A stretch of 64,000 nucleotides of DNA from Trichostrongylus colubriformis (lineage: Eukaryota > Nematoda > Chromadorea > Rhabditida > Trichostrongylidae). This document shows, piece after piece, positions 32,938 to 46,288 of the stretch; positions within the stretch are counted from its first letter, which is position 1, and each line of letters begins with the position of its first letter. The DNA lies in the NCBI GenBank assembly GCA_963978905.1, contig OZ022256.1, forward strand, positions 17,829,231-17,893,230. The letters are read 5' to 3'. Below the pieces are notes generated by a model. The model did no database searches. It worked only from the letters and a program-made list of their open reading frames with translations, and was not told the origin of the DNA. The translations under genes and the position numbers were made by a program.

Positions 32938-33670
32938 TACACGGGTTGCCAAAAAAAGAGTAATTTTGCCACGACTCACATCCGCCAAGTGTACAAGACG
33001 GAGATTGAAGGACTAGATAAAAGTGTTGGAGCAAAATGTTCTTGAAATATTCCTCTGAAAGCAGGAACAAGCTGCGGCTCCCTACTTTCATCGTCATGAA
33101 AATAAGGGACCTTCATTCGGCCTATGGAGCACCTACGGCATTATGGCCCGCCTGAGACAACGGAGCCAGCTTCCGTGGTGGGTGTGTCGTGGGGAGCTTC
33201 CTAAGGACTGATTCTTCGATTCTTATAAGCCCAAAGCTCTCGCTGTTCGGAAAAGGCTGCTATGATCCGAAGTCTAACTTTCCACGGTTCAAACCCGCCT
33301 CCGGAGGGGTTCGAGGGTGATGGCACATTGTGGCTTTCGGAAACGAAGAGCGTTGGTGATTCGAAGGAAAAGGAATAGTGAAGAAAGTCACCCAGTATGA
33401 ATCCTCTCGGGTTCTCAGAGTGAACAGACCTCAGCAAGGCTGAGAGCGAACGCGACGAAATATTCAAGTTGCCGAGTTGCGTTGACGAATCATGATCACT
33501 CTGAAGAACTCCCGATCCTGCTAGTGCAGGGACTGTTACGGAGTCTGATCATAGTGTGAGGTGTGTTCTTGAATTTGTGAACGGAAATACCTCGTCAGAA
33601 TCTGCTGAAACTCGACTAATATACTGTTGGAAGTGGAGGAAAACAATTACTTTTTTCGCTACTCCCTGTA
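32938..33670. mobile_element. Family C element, complete
   Basis: Left end TACACGGGTTGCCAAAAAAA followed by GACTCACATCCGCCAAGTGT; right end TTCGCTACTCCCTGTA. Reads in the opposite orientation to the copy at 31780. No transposase; a non-autonomous Tc1/mariner-type MITE by its ends. Confidence 0.75.
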
Positions 33671-34260
33671 TATTTCGGTAACTCATAATGGGAAGTACGG
33701 AGATGTTTGAATAGACTAATTCATATAAGAGGATGACATTCATTATGAAGTTCATAATGTCAAGCTCTCAGCACAGGCAAATCAAGCGGAAAAGCTAGGC
33801 ATCAGCCTGAGCAGGATACGATCAAGAGACACACATTGATTGTGCTGGGGCATTCTTGGCTCCCTCCGGAACCATCTACCACATTGACCAATGGAGTGTA
33901 GAAGTAAGGTAGCACTGAACGTAAGCACTGGTATAACCCCCTTCTCTGCGAGGCTGCCGAGATATGGGTAAACTACTGCGATAACCCTTTTAAGCACACT
34001 GTCAACAACGAGCTGCATCATAGTTGGAGCTGTTGCTAAAAAAAACTCAAAGGGCAGCTTACAAACGTAAGTATTTCTCAGAATAGAACTCACTTTGCAA
34101 TACAGTAAGTGGCCCTGGCCAGTTCGTTTTGGGAGCCGTCATCCATCCTTATGCTGCCGGCTTAGGACCCATGCATGAGTAAGAAAACGTTTCCAAGCCT
34201 GAAAGCACACCACGTGATAATCAGACTAGTGGCTCACTCTCTTGGAGCAAGTAGGTCATT

Positions 34261-34606
34261 GGATAACTGCTCCCGCTGCACCTTTGCACGGTGCATCCTC
34301 ACTATGTTGCGTCTGCTTGAACATAATCGAGCCGCGCCAACCTTACCAAATCACATCTGGCCTTAGATGAACAAACTTTCACCGTGGCGCTCACGTGAAG
34401 GAAGGGAAGATAGAGGGATAATAAGGGGAGATAATTTGATGAAACAGCCATCTCGGTGATGAAAGCAACTTCCACATTGGAAATTGTTCGTTTAAGGCCA
34501 GGTGCGATTTGTTTGGGGTGGGCGTGGCTCGGTTTTGTTCAAGCAGGCACATCACCTTGAAGTGCACTGTGAAGCCGCAACAAAGATGCAACATGAGCAG
34601 TTATCC
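34261..34606. mobile_element. Foldback element
   Basis: GGATAACTGCTC at the left and GAGCAGTTATCC at the right. The arms share imperfect blocks (CTGCTTGAACATAATCGAGC with GCTCGGTTTTGTTCAAGCAG; GGCCTTAGATGAACAAA with TTGTTCGTTTAAGGCC). 346 bp, no coding. Confidence 0.75.
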
Positions 34607-36076
34607 AAGGAAATACGCGGCCTAAAGAAATAAACAACTAATCTGATTGTCGCATGGTGTGCCTTTGGACGTTGTGATAATCCAGACCTAAGGAGGCACT
34701 GGGTATCGCCGCTACGAGCACGTATTCTGAAAGGGAGATCACATTAATGTTCAAAGTAGAAAAATGAATCGTCAGACTACTGTCTGTTTTTTGTGAGCCA
34801 GTGGTCCATTCCTGGTTACACGGCTGGTCACTTTAATTACATCTCCCACTCACATTCGGACCCATAAGCCTGAAAAATTCCATTGATCAGTGCCTATCTC
34901 CACGAGTATGACAACCCCCCACCACTCAATAAGTCAAACATCCCCCGTCTTGGATTGCTCGACGGAGGCTTAACCCCAAGTACAACTCCGAGCGCTTGTT
35001 AGTTTCCATGTTCGATTCTCTATGAACCTCGACGGTATTATGTGAGCGCACTGCGACTCGCCATCACAGAAAACAAAGCAATAGATTCACTGAAGCATGT
35101 CAGAAGTTTAATCAAGGAATCCACTAATTTACTCGAGAAGGGACAATACCGATCTCGTAAAACCAAAGTTACCTGAAACATGAACGCTATCTCTTTTAGC
35201 TCCGTTATATATACCGCTAACTTCTGCGTCGGTTTGTATATCGGTCTGTATGCCCGTCCGTCCGCAAGTGAGTGTTGTGACAAGGGATGATAGGGGTAAT
35301 CAACCGCTCAATGTATGGGGATCATCGCTGGTGGTGGACTACCACTCAAAGATCACATAATCTTTGTGATATCACATCCTACTTATATAAACACCTACCA
35401 TTTACACCCACAGCCATTCTGTGGTGTGCTGATGTCGCACCAGACGTCAGCAAGGTGGGATGGCATGCAGGTATGTTGGGTTGGACGAGTAGTGCTGATT
35501 AGAGTTGACCGATCAAAGAGTGGATGCCGTGTAAATAAAAACGATTGCATTCTTTTCAACAAGTCCTGGACGGTTCAGTAGGCTACCATGATGTGACGGA
35601 TAGTGGATTTTATCATCATGAGGTTCAGTCGATGAACTCCGAATGCTAGGACTAGTGGATGACAACAATGAGTGATTTGACTCGCATAAGTGGGAATCTA
35701 ATAAAAGTGTGAGTTCTATAAATGCTAAACAATATTGCTAAGTTGGTGCTGTTTAGATTAACTTATGTGTAGCCCGCAGCTCACCAGAGCTATACGACGC
35801 GAAAGGTGCATCGCGTAACTAAACTGCTAAATTGCGTTATATATCTATGGGTCCACCCTAATATTTTTAATTACCGACGCTCCTCTGAATTCTACCAGGC
35901 TGTGATGATTACCAGTGAGCATTGTACCGGACTTTCACGAATAAAGCGTTTCCAGGAGATTTCGGACACAAGAACCTCTTTTACGACAAGAGTTCTATTT
36001 TCATCGTTTCTGATTTATAGGTCCACACCTTGACTTTAGAAATTTATTACGAGAAGAAGCAACAACTGAGCAACTA

Positions 36077-36664
36077 TTAACTTGCAGGTCCTCCTTTATT
36101 TGCAACGACTTCAATCAAGCGCTTTTGCATGCTCCGTGCTAGATTGGCCAGGACGATTGGATCGAGAGCAGACCACACTTCGACAATGGACTTCTTCAAC
36201 TCTTCAACGGAATCGTACTGCTCGGCATCGCCGTGGATCCTTTGCAACATGATAGCCGATGAATTTTCCATTGATTCAGGTCAGAAGAATAGAGCGTCCA
36301 ATCGAGAACGTCGATATTCTAGACTGATCCACGCCGCAGTTGACTGACTTGCATGGATTGCAGCATTGTCGTGCATGAAGGTGAAAGACGCACTATTGCG
36401 GCGACGTAGAAATGGCAGGTTCATCTGGGAATCCTCCGAGCCCATGCGGAGGGCCAAGCCGAGCAGTCCATTCTCGCAAAAGGCATCCCAGACCATGAGC
36501 GAACCACCGCCAAAATTTCGTCTCAAAGACAATGGTTCTCCCCGCAGATCCCGCCAGTACTGCCTCCCACCGTCCGGTCCGTCGAGATTGAACTTTCTCT
36601 CATCGCACCAGATCACCTCAAGCAAAATGACGAAATCAACGTAAAAATGAAAAGTCGCAAGCAC
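36077..36664 (-). pseudogene. Tc1/Tc3-type transposase relic (DD34E)
   Basis: On the minus strand: VIWCDERKFNLDGPDGGRQY (first Asp), NFGGGSLMVWDAF, FTFMHDNAAIHASQST (second Asp), then a frameshift to NIDVLDWTLYSSDLN, a second shift to SMENSSAIMLQRIHGDAEQY (the Glu) and VEELKKSIVEVWSAL to the end GGPAS. The spacing between second Asp and Glu is close to 34. The N-terminal DNA-binding half and terminal repeats are absent. Confidence 0.85.
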
Positions 36665-38094
36665 CGTGTATTAGACCAATCCACAGTAATTCTTTTTTGC
36701 CTTCACTGAGACCATTGATATGGGCCCGGATTTTTAAAAAAAAAGTGCAGGAATCTGCTTTTATAGATCTGGTACGGTAGTGGCATACTTCTTCGTGTTC
36801 ATACAAAAGCATTTCTTCATCTATGCAATTTCCTGGAGTCTGTATTTGAATTCCCTTAATTAGACCTCCTACACAATTTTATGTAGGTTTCTCGAAATCT
36901 TTCTGTTGGCTTCAATGACTAACAAATCTCATGCAATTGCATTCTAGATATGTGGGCGATAAATGTGAAGCCACGTTCCAATACTTGAAATGAATTTACG
37001 CTCAGGACCGATTTCGCCTCACCATTTGTAATAATTTACTATTAATCATGTTACGACGTTGTTTCAACTCTCATGCATCCACCTTCTATTCCTTCCCCCA
37101 TTCACGTAATAGCCATTCCTAGAATGAGATGCTTGAACACTGTGCTGGATCGTTAGGCAGGCGATGTGGTCGATGATGTGGTTTCTTCGAGCCTCTGAGC
37201 TGATAAAGGCCTTTTCAAAGGTGAAGAAGGAAATAAAGTTTGTAAAAATACTTTCGGTGTAAATGAAGTTCGAATCTAGAAGGGATAATCCTTGGTGCAA
37301 CTCGCATTGGAAAGCGCGCTTTGGGAGCTTTCTCTGCGCTGTGGTTTGGGTCTCGCACTGCACCAGGCCGAACACCCATCAGCGCTTAGTGATGCATGGA
37401 GGATGATACGAAACGTTAATAAAATCCTATTTCTCGAATTTTTTGCCTTCTGTTCCATTCTTTCTCTACTTGTACCACTGAGCACCACTTTCTCATTCCA
37501 AAACTGTCCCACAGTCAGCCAAAATTACACGTATTAGTGAACCCTACGTTTTTTTTTTTGAAAGAGAGCTTCCAGTTTAGAGCCTTAGAGGGACATTTGC
37601 AAACAAGAATAAAGGAATTAACTTGCTCTTTCACGCAGAAGAAAGCCATAGAGATCATTGTAGCCTGATGAAGCATGTTCCTTTCTCTTTAGTCAATGCA
37701 TTGTTGGGATGGACGAGATCACTGGGAAAACTGTGGGTGCTCAGATGATTATCGCTCGCTACATTATTATCACCATTTTCGTGGTTGTAGTGGAACGACA
37801 TAAATGTACCGCTTCTACTAGCATGGCTGAAGGATTAGATCTCGGCTCAGAGCTTTCCACATAAGTTAACCATTCATCCTCCACTGCTTGGTCAGTTGGT
37901 ACCAAGTTGTCTGACAACGAGGGAATGAAGTAGTTTTAAACCCATGGTGGAATAGTAAATCATCGAATATGCCAAGACTGGGATTTCATTCAAATTCCAT
38001 GACAATTTCGAATGACCACACTCTCTTGTGAATGCGTGGTGAGTTAAATTGTGGATGTGATTAAGGCTCAGGGATAAATTATTTTAATTACTTA

Positions 38095-38302
38095 TTGCTT
38101 CGACAAGTAGCTACCCTTACGTCAGGATTTCGCCCCGCGGCTGGTGACGTGCGAGCTAGGGGTACCTACAGGGACCCATAGTGATTACCGCGTCGTGCTC
38201 CTGGAATAAGATTTGGGTCCTAACTAGATAAGGCTTTCCTAGCTCGCTCACTGTTCATCGCGGTGCGAAATCTTGAAGTAAGGGTACACAGCCAGCGAAG
38301 TG
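38095..38302. repeat. Family G foldback
   Basis: CTACCCTTACGTCAGGATTT then CGCCCCGCGGC on the left; GCGGTGCGAAATCTTGAAGT then AAGGGTACACAG on the right. A hairpin with the same core as the 18.2 kb copy. Confidence 0.7.
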
Positions 38303-39237
38303 GTCCATTGGATTCACCGGGAGACTAGGGAATTTCCATTATCGAGTCCCTGTAGCTCTGAATGTGAACGAATCTAGCTGAGGTTTCTCGCGCCGGTTCA
38401 TTTCACATCCTTCCTGAAAGGGCATGTTCACTATCGTGGAACTCAGTTGCTACAAGAAGGCAACCAGGCAGAAGCTGGGTCGATTTAGAGGATTACTTCA
38501 CAACAAAATATGAAATTATTAAATGTAGAAGTGATTGATACAAGTATTGAAAGGGATAACATATGTCACTTCATGACTGTTATTACCCAGAAATATTTGA
38601 ACCATATTCGAGCCAAATATGGTACACAATTATCATGACGAAAGATGATTGAGACAAACAAATATAAAGCTCCGCCCTAACGGCGTTCTGGCTGTTTCTT
38701 CGCTGGCATTCTGGAAGGAGATCCTATAAAGGCAGTGAGGTCGCACACTTTCCAAGCGTAGCTTGTCAGCAACAATCACGTAAACACAGAAAGCGACATC
38801 TCAAAATTAAGTTGCGTTATGGTTTTTGTATCACAGATAGATATATCGAGTTGTAGAATATTTACCACTGTATCTTCTCCAGAAATTTTCTACATATTCC
38901 CAGTAGTTTCTTATGTGAATCGGAAGCACCTTTTGGACATACTCCATTCCAGACTAAGTCACACAGTAATCGCGTAATACTTGTAGCCACATCTGCAGTT
39001 AGAAAGGTTATGCCATTCTATTAGGTTGTAAGGAAAAATCTGGCAGCTTTTTCGCGTTCACAAGATAAATTTAAATATCAGAGCGCGTCAACATGAATCA
39101 GCTGACATATTGTGCTCGTTAGATAGACAAAATGTTGCTCTTTCAGAATATATGTTTTATTTGGAATGCTACAAGGTTTTCGAATTATTAGGGAAATTTT
39201 AAAGTGCTGCGAAAATGGCACTTTTAAGATGACTTCA

Positions 39238-39380
39238 CTTCACGAGTTCTTGTCCAGCCGAGTCCCAGCGGAGGCGACCACAAATGTGAATACTGCGAGA
39301 GAAGGGGATGAATCACTGGATGGAACACATTGTCTCTGGTTTCAGAAGTGCAGAAATGAGAACGAGCTGCTTGGATTTTC
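39238..39380 (+). pseudogene. Mariner transposase N-terminal (HTH) remnant
   Basis: LHEFLSSRVPAEATTNVNTA, then DGTHCLWFQKCRNENELLGF. This lines up with the mariner paired-like helix-turn-helix region (LYEF...EA..NIN.A.G......RWFQKFR.GD). The catalytic core is absent. Confidence 0.55.
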
Positions 39381-39403
39381 AATTGATCAGTTCGCTTTAA
39401 CTA

Positions 39404-39647
39404 TTAGGTTGTTCGGAAAGAAATGCGCGTTTTTTGTCCATCTATTTCTCTTCTACTACAGAAGATTTTGTAAAACAGCTTTGTCTGTTAGAAAGAGAAT
39501 TTTATTGCGCATCTTCTGAAATACTTTTGTCTATATCTACTTGTTTTTTTTTTTCGAAGAAAAAATTCAAAAAAGAATTTCAATTTTTTTTCAAAATTCT
39601 CGAAGTTGAAACTTCAAAAACCGGCCAAAACTTTCCTTACAACCTAA
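39404..39647. mobile_element. Nested short mariner MITE unit
   Basis: A second left terminus TTAGGTTGTTCGGAAAG at 39404 shares the right terminus of the larger element, defining a 244-bp, A/T-rich unit that could itself be mobile. Confidence 0.6.
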
Positions 39648-41639
39648 TAGGAAGTAAGGAAATGCATCGTTAAAAGAACAGAGGCAAGTTCTTTGCGGCA
39701 TCTACACTGTCTTCAGTCCATCACATAGAAAGCTCATTTCAGCTAATTCCTCGCATTTTACACGAAGCCGTCGCCTCACTTCGGAATAGGGCAGGACCTG
39801 AGGTCACAAAATTGACTGTACCTAGAGAGATTGAGAGTAAGCTACAAAGGGTTTTGACCAATCCTTCTGAATTTTGGAAGTTTGCCAAGAGATTTGGCTT
39901 GCCTGGGAGTATATACATATCAGTTTAAAAAGGCACTGTACAAGTATTTGGCGTGAATGCTGCTATGGACTACTTGGTTCGCATCTGACACTGGGACAAA
40001 CTGAAACTATTGTTTCTTTTTTTAAAATGTTGCTTGAATGCCTTGTGTTGCATTTCTGTTACTTTTAGCATGGTTTTGTTCTCTGAGTTTCGTTGCTCGC
40101 TGGTGCTATTTTAGTAGTTCATGATTCATGTACCTGTTGTGCATGCAATAAATATAAAAAATATATCTCAAAAAGAAGAGGAAGTAGGGGTTGTATAGCG
40201 TTTGAGGGTAAGGGGTCTAGGAAGTAAGGAAATGCACATGACTTACCACAGCTCACCACACGCAACACTGCTATGCGCTGGAAAAACAAGGGAAAGGCCA
40301 TGACACTCAAATCGGTTGACATGCCGTCGCTGCTTGCGTTGTGAATAGGTCGCGGGCGAATGGACGCTGCGACTACACAGTGCGCAAGCTTCAGTCTGTT
40401 GTTCTGCCTGCTGCAAGAGAATAACGTAACCGGCGTATCAACCGGCGGTCTCAACCGGCGTATCTAAGGCTTCACTGTGAGAAACTGTAAGACCAAACAT
40501 CCGGGCAGACTACTTTCATTTCTCACATCTGTTCCTCATCTGACTTCAAGGCTACGGCCGATCCCTCTCGTAGTCAATCTAATCGCTTCAGGGCATCCAG
40601 TTTGTGCGCAACCGTGCGAGTGAAAGATCTCTACATCCGTTTCTACTTATATCGCAACTATCCTTCCAAGGAAATTGAGCCCCGCCGAATGAGTAGGTGA
40701 ATGACGAATTTCTTCGTTTGAAAAGCTTGTGAATCGCTTGTTCGCTACGGCTTCCATATGGGATGTAGCAATGGGTTGAGAAGGTTTTCTGAAGAACACT
40801 ACGCTCACAGCTACGCTGAATATGACTGATATTTTCGAATGCTGCTGACGCCGCGTCTCTATAGAGGATGCCGACCGATCGATAGTTATAGTGTTGCTAT
40901 CCAAAAAAAGTTAAATGCAGATCGATCTATATTTTTCTCAGAAATCACATGATCGTCTTACGATCATTAAACACGGGTAGTCTGTCGATTTTCTCCCCAA
41001 ACCCCCTTCTACAACCCGAAATATGAGCCACCCTCTAGAGGATTCTTCTTCACTTTTTCCCTAGTGTTCGAAGGTTTTTCGGACAAGGAAGAAGTCAAAA
41101 TGGGTGTTATCGCAGTGAGAGGGTCATCATATACACAGCACATCTCAGCACCTTCAAGGATCGTTTAGGGGTCAAACTGCACATTTAGGCGTGAACTTTT
41201 GCATAAACCCTTTAGTGGAGAGGCGATGGAAACCCTTTGCCCTTTTAATAATAATGTCCAATTGTAGTAGGAGGCCCACTACACCACCCCCCCCCCCTAT
41301 TCCTGATTGCGATAGTGCCTGAAATTGCATTCACCGACACCATCTAACCTCTAACTTCGATCAACCGATCGTGGAAACTAAGCAAATGATGTCAAAATTC
41401 ATGCCTGAGGCACTACATGTGGTTTATTTTTTCATCAGTTGGCTGGCACACACTATGGCATCAGTGGGTCGATCGAAATTGCCCTTTTCTGTAAATATTC
41501 CTTAATACGCATTACCACTGAGGCACAACATCACTGCATCATTCTCAGCACGTGACACCACAGAATTTTCGCCTCTGAACCAATAATTTCGACAAATGGT
41601 ATAACTTGTAAAACTTGCCCGCTGATTTTATGTTCACCT

Positions 41640-41856
41640 ATTGAAGTGGTCGGGGCAGAGGTCCTGTAGTCACAGGAGGCGCGCACTCCACTCTCATGAT
41701 GTAGGGATCAAATCATCAGAAGCCGTCCATGCCAACCAAGCCTTTCATCCCTCCGGGGTAGGTGGAACCACACTCGCCTGGGAGGATGAAGGAACTAACT
41801 TGTACAACGGGTGGCCCTCGCGAGCCATGGTATAGGCCAAATTGCAATCACCTGCC
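41640..41856 (+). mobile_element. Family L tRNA-derived SINE
   Basis: A box-B-like GGATCAAATC is followed by CCAACCAAGCCTTTCATCCC, TCGCCTGGGAGGATGAAGGA and a tail block TGGTATAGGCCAAATTGC ending CACCTGCC. The same order of blocks occurs at 55.5 kb. Confidence 0.65.
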
Positions 41857-42789
41857 ACCACGATTCTGAATGGAACTAGAATGCAAGGCACTTGCGAGGC
41901 GATTAGCGCCAAAAACTTTGTCCTTTATCCTTTATTGATGTAGACCAATGAACAATTCTGCTGTCTTACAAACGGTAAGAATTTCCAAACCTCAAACTCT
42001 CTCACATCATGCTGTGCATTTCTGATTTTGCCTCAGCCGTCCTCCCCACAGCCCCTTCCTCGTGAGGGCATTTCCTCTCACACTTATTCATTTTTTTCTA
42101 GTCCAGAGCATTTCGAACCAGATTACGAATTTCCATCGCAAACTCCGTCTACTGAGGCAAGAGCTCGTCCCGCGTGTTCATGCCGCGTTGGAACAGAGCT
42201 TCCCTTGCAAGGACTCCCATTCACGAGCCTCCCCCTTTGTGTGGATCTCTTCCTTGTCCTTCAAAAATTTACCCCTTACTCTGATCCATCATCTGTCGAC
42301 AACCGGTCCATTTTGGAACCGAACACACCATTTTCGGTCCGGCGACCAACATATCGATGCACGCGACTCGCACTCTAGCCACCCCGGGTAGAGCCCAGTT
42401 CAGTTCATGCGTGCTCCTTACTTCTTGTTCCATGTCTCATCCATCCCGAACTTGCTCCCATCCTCGCAGCTTGTTTTTCAATTTCGTGAGAGACGGAGGC
42501 ACGGACAGAAGGACAAACGGAGGGACAGACGTATATGTAGACAAATGGAGCATTTTATATGTAGTAGGCATTTGTGGACGCAGAAATTTCGCTAATATGT
42601 GCACTGCTCAAAATAGCACCACACATTAGGATAAGAGGGCGAACAGAAGAATGTCATTGGAATTGTGCAGAGAAATTTAGCATATTCACAGGTCCATTCA
42701 TTTTCAATCAGATAATCTAGTTAAAGACAGCAAGGGTAATGCGGTAATGGAGAAATCCCTATAAAAAGTCACTCACATGGTAGTCCTGC

Positions 42790-43282
42790 GCCTGAGAAGG
42801 CTATCTGTGGCGAATCAGTGGTGAAAAGCGCTCCTCCGAGCTGTGGAAACGCCGCAAAACGCCGCAAACGCCCATCTGTCCCGCCTCTCGATAAGTCGAT
42901 CCCGCCTCCTGATGACGTAATTCCCGATTGACTGGGGTGAGAGCGGCCAAGGAGATGCGGCAGGATCAAAGGTTTTGCGACGCGCTTTCGCAGTTTTAGC
43001 TTGAAGCTCACTTCAAAAAGTAGATGCTGTCGTATTTTCGAACATTCCCTTGTGTTTACTTGGCAACATGCCAATGGAAAACTAGATCGGACTACCCGCC
43101 TCTTGACGGACAATTCGTCCGCATCGAGAATCAACAGCGGAAAGGGGGTCCTACTTCTCGGGTTTTTGGCCAATTCCATCTGTTCTTTCTTCACTGTCCT
43201 TTTACCAGGCACCTTCCCTTTCACATTCACTACTTCTTTTACCTTTCGTCGAACTTTCCCCTAATGCTGCCTTTAAGACATA
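42790..43282 (-). repeat. Family F repeat, longest
   Basis: Reads right to left: TTAAAGGCAGCATTAGGGGA, GTAAAAGAAGTAGTGAATGT, CGTCAAGAGGCGGGTAGTCC, then GCGAAAGCGCGTCGC and a GC-rich segment (TCAGGAGGCGGGATCG). The open frame of 153 codons across it matches nothing I know. Confidence 0.65.
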
Positions 43283-43945
43283 TTCAAGCAAAAATCTTAG
43301 GGAGTCACCGCGCTAGTTAATCCCTTGGAACTCCTTCCGAGCGATTCTGGAAATAAGTGCAGCATGTCTTCATTAAAGTGTGGAACATGATCCTTTACTG
43401 CAATGACACTCGCACTTGTTTTACAGTTCTGTATGCTGAAGGAATCAGCGGGAATCTTCACATTGTCGGGGTTTTGGAAGTCATTACAAGACTGTTAATT
43501 AATCTTCTGTTGCTCGAAGTAGGTATGGAATATGGAGGTCTTCTCTCAAAGCCCATATCCTCGCCCAGAGAATGGATAAAAAAGTTGTGAGGGGTTGCCC
43601 CGCGTTCTTCCTGGAGAGACAGTTTTCTTATTCTAGTTCGGAAAAAAGTGTCGTGTTGCGAGATTTTATTCCCGGTCTTAGCTGGACCTTGTAGGCTTTT
43701 ATCTGATGTGAGTTGCAAAACACAGGATATGCATATACCCGCTGAGGTAGCCCACAGTATTGCACGAATAACACGGTGAAATGATGTAATTCGGAAATGG
43801 ACTATATTGACTTCCGATTAAAGTATCCATATCGCATAAATCCACACCGTGAAAAGCGCAGTACTGAGCCCAAGCCCAACTATGACTTCTCTGCGCTCTA
43901 GCCATAGCGATAGAGACGCAGAGCAGGTGCACTGCTCCCCCCTAC

Positions 43946-44108
43946 CTCCAGTGGCATCAAAAAATGTTTGTGGTGAAAAAAATCCATTGAATCCACACTC
44001 GACGTCAAAAGGCGTCATGGATGCAACCGCACATTGGCGAGTTGCAAGCGTTGCATTAGGTCCTACAGTAGGCCAAATTAGGCCACATCCCGGATCTTTA
44101 ACAGCCAT
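43946..44108 (-). CDS. Candidate first exon, unknown protein
   Basis: From the ATG at 44108: MAVKDPGCGLIWPTVGPNAT, LATRQCAVASMTPFDVECGF, then NGFFSPQTFFDATG, followed by a donor GAG|GTAGGG at 43945. Three cysteines and no low-complexity bias make it look better than background, but I found no matching acceptor and second exon and recognise no family. It could be chance. Confidence 0.2.
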
Positions 44109-44129
44109 AGTTATTGTATAATGGAGCAC

Positions 44130-46288
44130 TGAAAGGCATGATGGGTTTTGAAGCCCACAGTTGCGAAAATCTCTTCTGAGCCTTCATCAGCTATTATCAG
44201 TTCCGGTTCCGGTTGCCCACTGCCAGTGTGCACGGACCATATCACTCTGCCTATGAGTGCCATTGTTACATTACCACCTCGATTAGTTTGACGAACGCAC
44301 CGACACCTGCCCTCTGGCGCGCCTTGTCAACCCTTGTGAGCTCTACCACTGTGGATTTCGTACTGTTGATATCGTCTTCCCATCGCACATAATATCCACG
44401 AGACTTTCAGTGCTCTTTCTCAGACACTACATATTGGCTATTATCAGGACCAGCCACTACCTTCAGCTTAGTTATGTCCCCCTATTTCCTATATCAAATT
44501 CGGCATTCCACCTTTGAGCGCGAGATATGAATTTTCGCTCAAACACACAAGCAACACGCACAAGCACAAACACACAAACAGACACATACAACCGATCAAC
44601 TGTTGTAGGATATCTCTCTTTCCATTCAAGGCTGATGAGAATTACTGTGACGGAAGGAAATTTTTAATAGAAAAATTCCAGACTATATCCTCTCTCTCTC
44701 TGAATTATCATCATTTAGAGAAGTCCTTGTAGGTGCTTGCGTGGTGGACACGTGACTGGCATTTCTTATGAGCCATCATGCGTGTTGTCAGAAATTTTAG
44801 AAAACCGAGTACTGTTCTGGCAGCTAATTCGCTGGAATAATGGTAGCTCAGTGAATATTGTGCCAGTCATGTGATCGCGAATGTTTTCTCTCATGCTGTT
44901 GTTGAAATAATTCTTGACAGCAGTATAGCACCGATTCTTATTAATGCGAATATCTGGAATAATTAGTAATCAATACACAAGAGCCTTGTTTTCCCCATTC
45001 AGTTGTGGAAATTTTTTTATCTGCACATTTCATTCCCATCCTTTTTGGATGATGACTAATTTTGCTCAATATCATCCTGGCTTTGAGGTCATTTTTTATG
45101 GCTGGCGATGTGAAACTGCCCGTCGTTTATCCACGGTTCCTTGATTCTCATGTCATAATCCACAAATTCCCCAGTACAATTAACTCCTTATGCGGTTTTA
45201 TGAACTATTTCGTGTAGTCCTCTCGGTCCTCCTCAGAATGCTCATGAAATTTGCCATGCCTTGATACTTGTCGTTGATTCTTGCACATTACACAGATTCA
45301 TTGTTAACCGTACGGAATATTGTGTAAGAAATCGTCCACAGAAATTCCATGATACAAATTCTTCCTAACATTGCTTTACTAGATGCAGCACATGAACAAA
45401 AGCACGAGAAGCGAGAGATTTTCTCTATCCAAAGCAGAAATCAAAGAAGTGATAGAACAGCAGCTCATTCGAATTCCCGCCGAGCAACATTTGGACAGCT
45501 GTCGACGAGAAGCGAGTAATTCAAATTTACGCGCCAAATGCTGATTTGCTTTCACGCTGCATCTCCAAACACTTGACGGCCGCCTCTTTGTTACTGGAGC
45601 CCTCGTGGCTGTATCTCCTCGGACTCCTCATCCCGTGAGGCACCATTGTGAGGAGCTCTATCTTGGCCGGATTCTTGATGTCGCATGCGGAGTTCAATAA
45701 GCAAACAATATGAATATCTGAGTCACAGAAGAAAACAATTTTTTGATTACAGTGCTTTCGAGTGAGCCTTAGATCGTTCACTTGATTATGCAACCTATTT
45801 CCTCTTTCCGAATGAAATTTTTTCTCGCATTAGTCCTCATTGAAAGGTGGCTGGGTGTAACATACGCTCGTGCCGGCTGGCCAAAGTTGATCAGAAAGTG
45901 TCAAGTGTCACGAAGTGCTAAGTGAGGCTGAGTGAAATGACTTCATCTACATCTTATCTTACCCCTTCCAGGATCGCACCCTAAATCAGAGCTGTCCCTT
46001 GGAGTTTGAAACCTGCGCCGAGTTACGCAAAGCCGTAGTGGTCAAAGCAAGTACGCTTTCAAATCTCTCGAGTGATGAGTCTTACTGGAAACATCACATT
46101 CAGGGGGTAAGGAACAGCTTGAACTTCCTAGTCTGCATCTCTACTCAACCAGCGGAAGTGAAGATACATAAACGACAAGGATGACTGAGCCAAAAAGTAG
46201 AACTCTCTAATAAGTGAACTCCAGGCAAATGGCACAGGCGAGAGCAAAGAATGGGCACCCATGAAACGCAAGCTTGAAATCGAACTCG
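44130..46288. other. Unannotated stretch
   Basis: Contains a CA/ACACA-rich patch near 44540-44590 and a short TC run at 44690. The minus frame 45527-45793 (88 codons) is unrecognised. Confidence 0.5.

Larger units (their letters stand above)
39021..39647 (+). mobile_element. Internally deleted mariner element
   Basis: TTAGGTTGTAAGGAAA at the left and its exact complement TTTCCTTACAACCTAA at the right, flanked by TA on both sides (39019-39020 and 39648-39649). 627 bp, against about 1.3 kb for a complete mariner. Only a remnant of the N-terminal transposase region remains, followed by an extra internal copy of the left terminus at 39404. Confidence 0.85.

Noticed and set aside
33782..34093. 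A minus-strand frame with a TM3-like stretch (KRVIAVVYPYL) suggesting a second receptor
   Set aside because: Only one hydrophobic segment, no matching TM exons nearby, and the rest of the frame is not receptor-like.
42028..42391. Two overlapping frames of 116 and 109 codons on the same strand
   Set aside because: A CT-rich, stop-poor stretch; two frames open at once argues for composition rather than coding.
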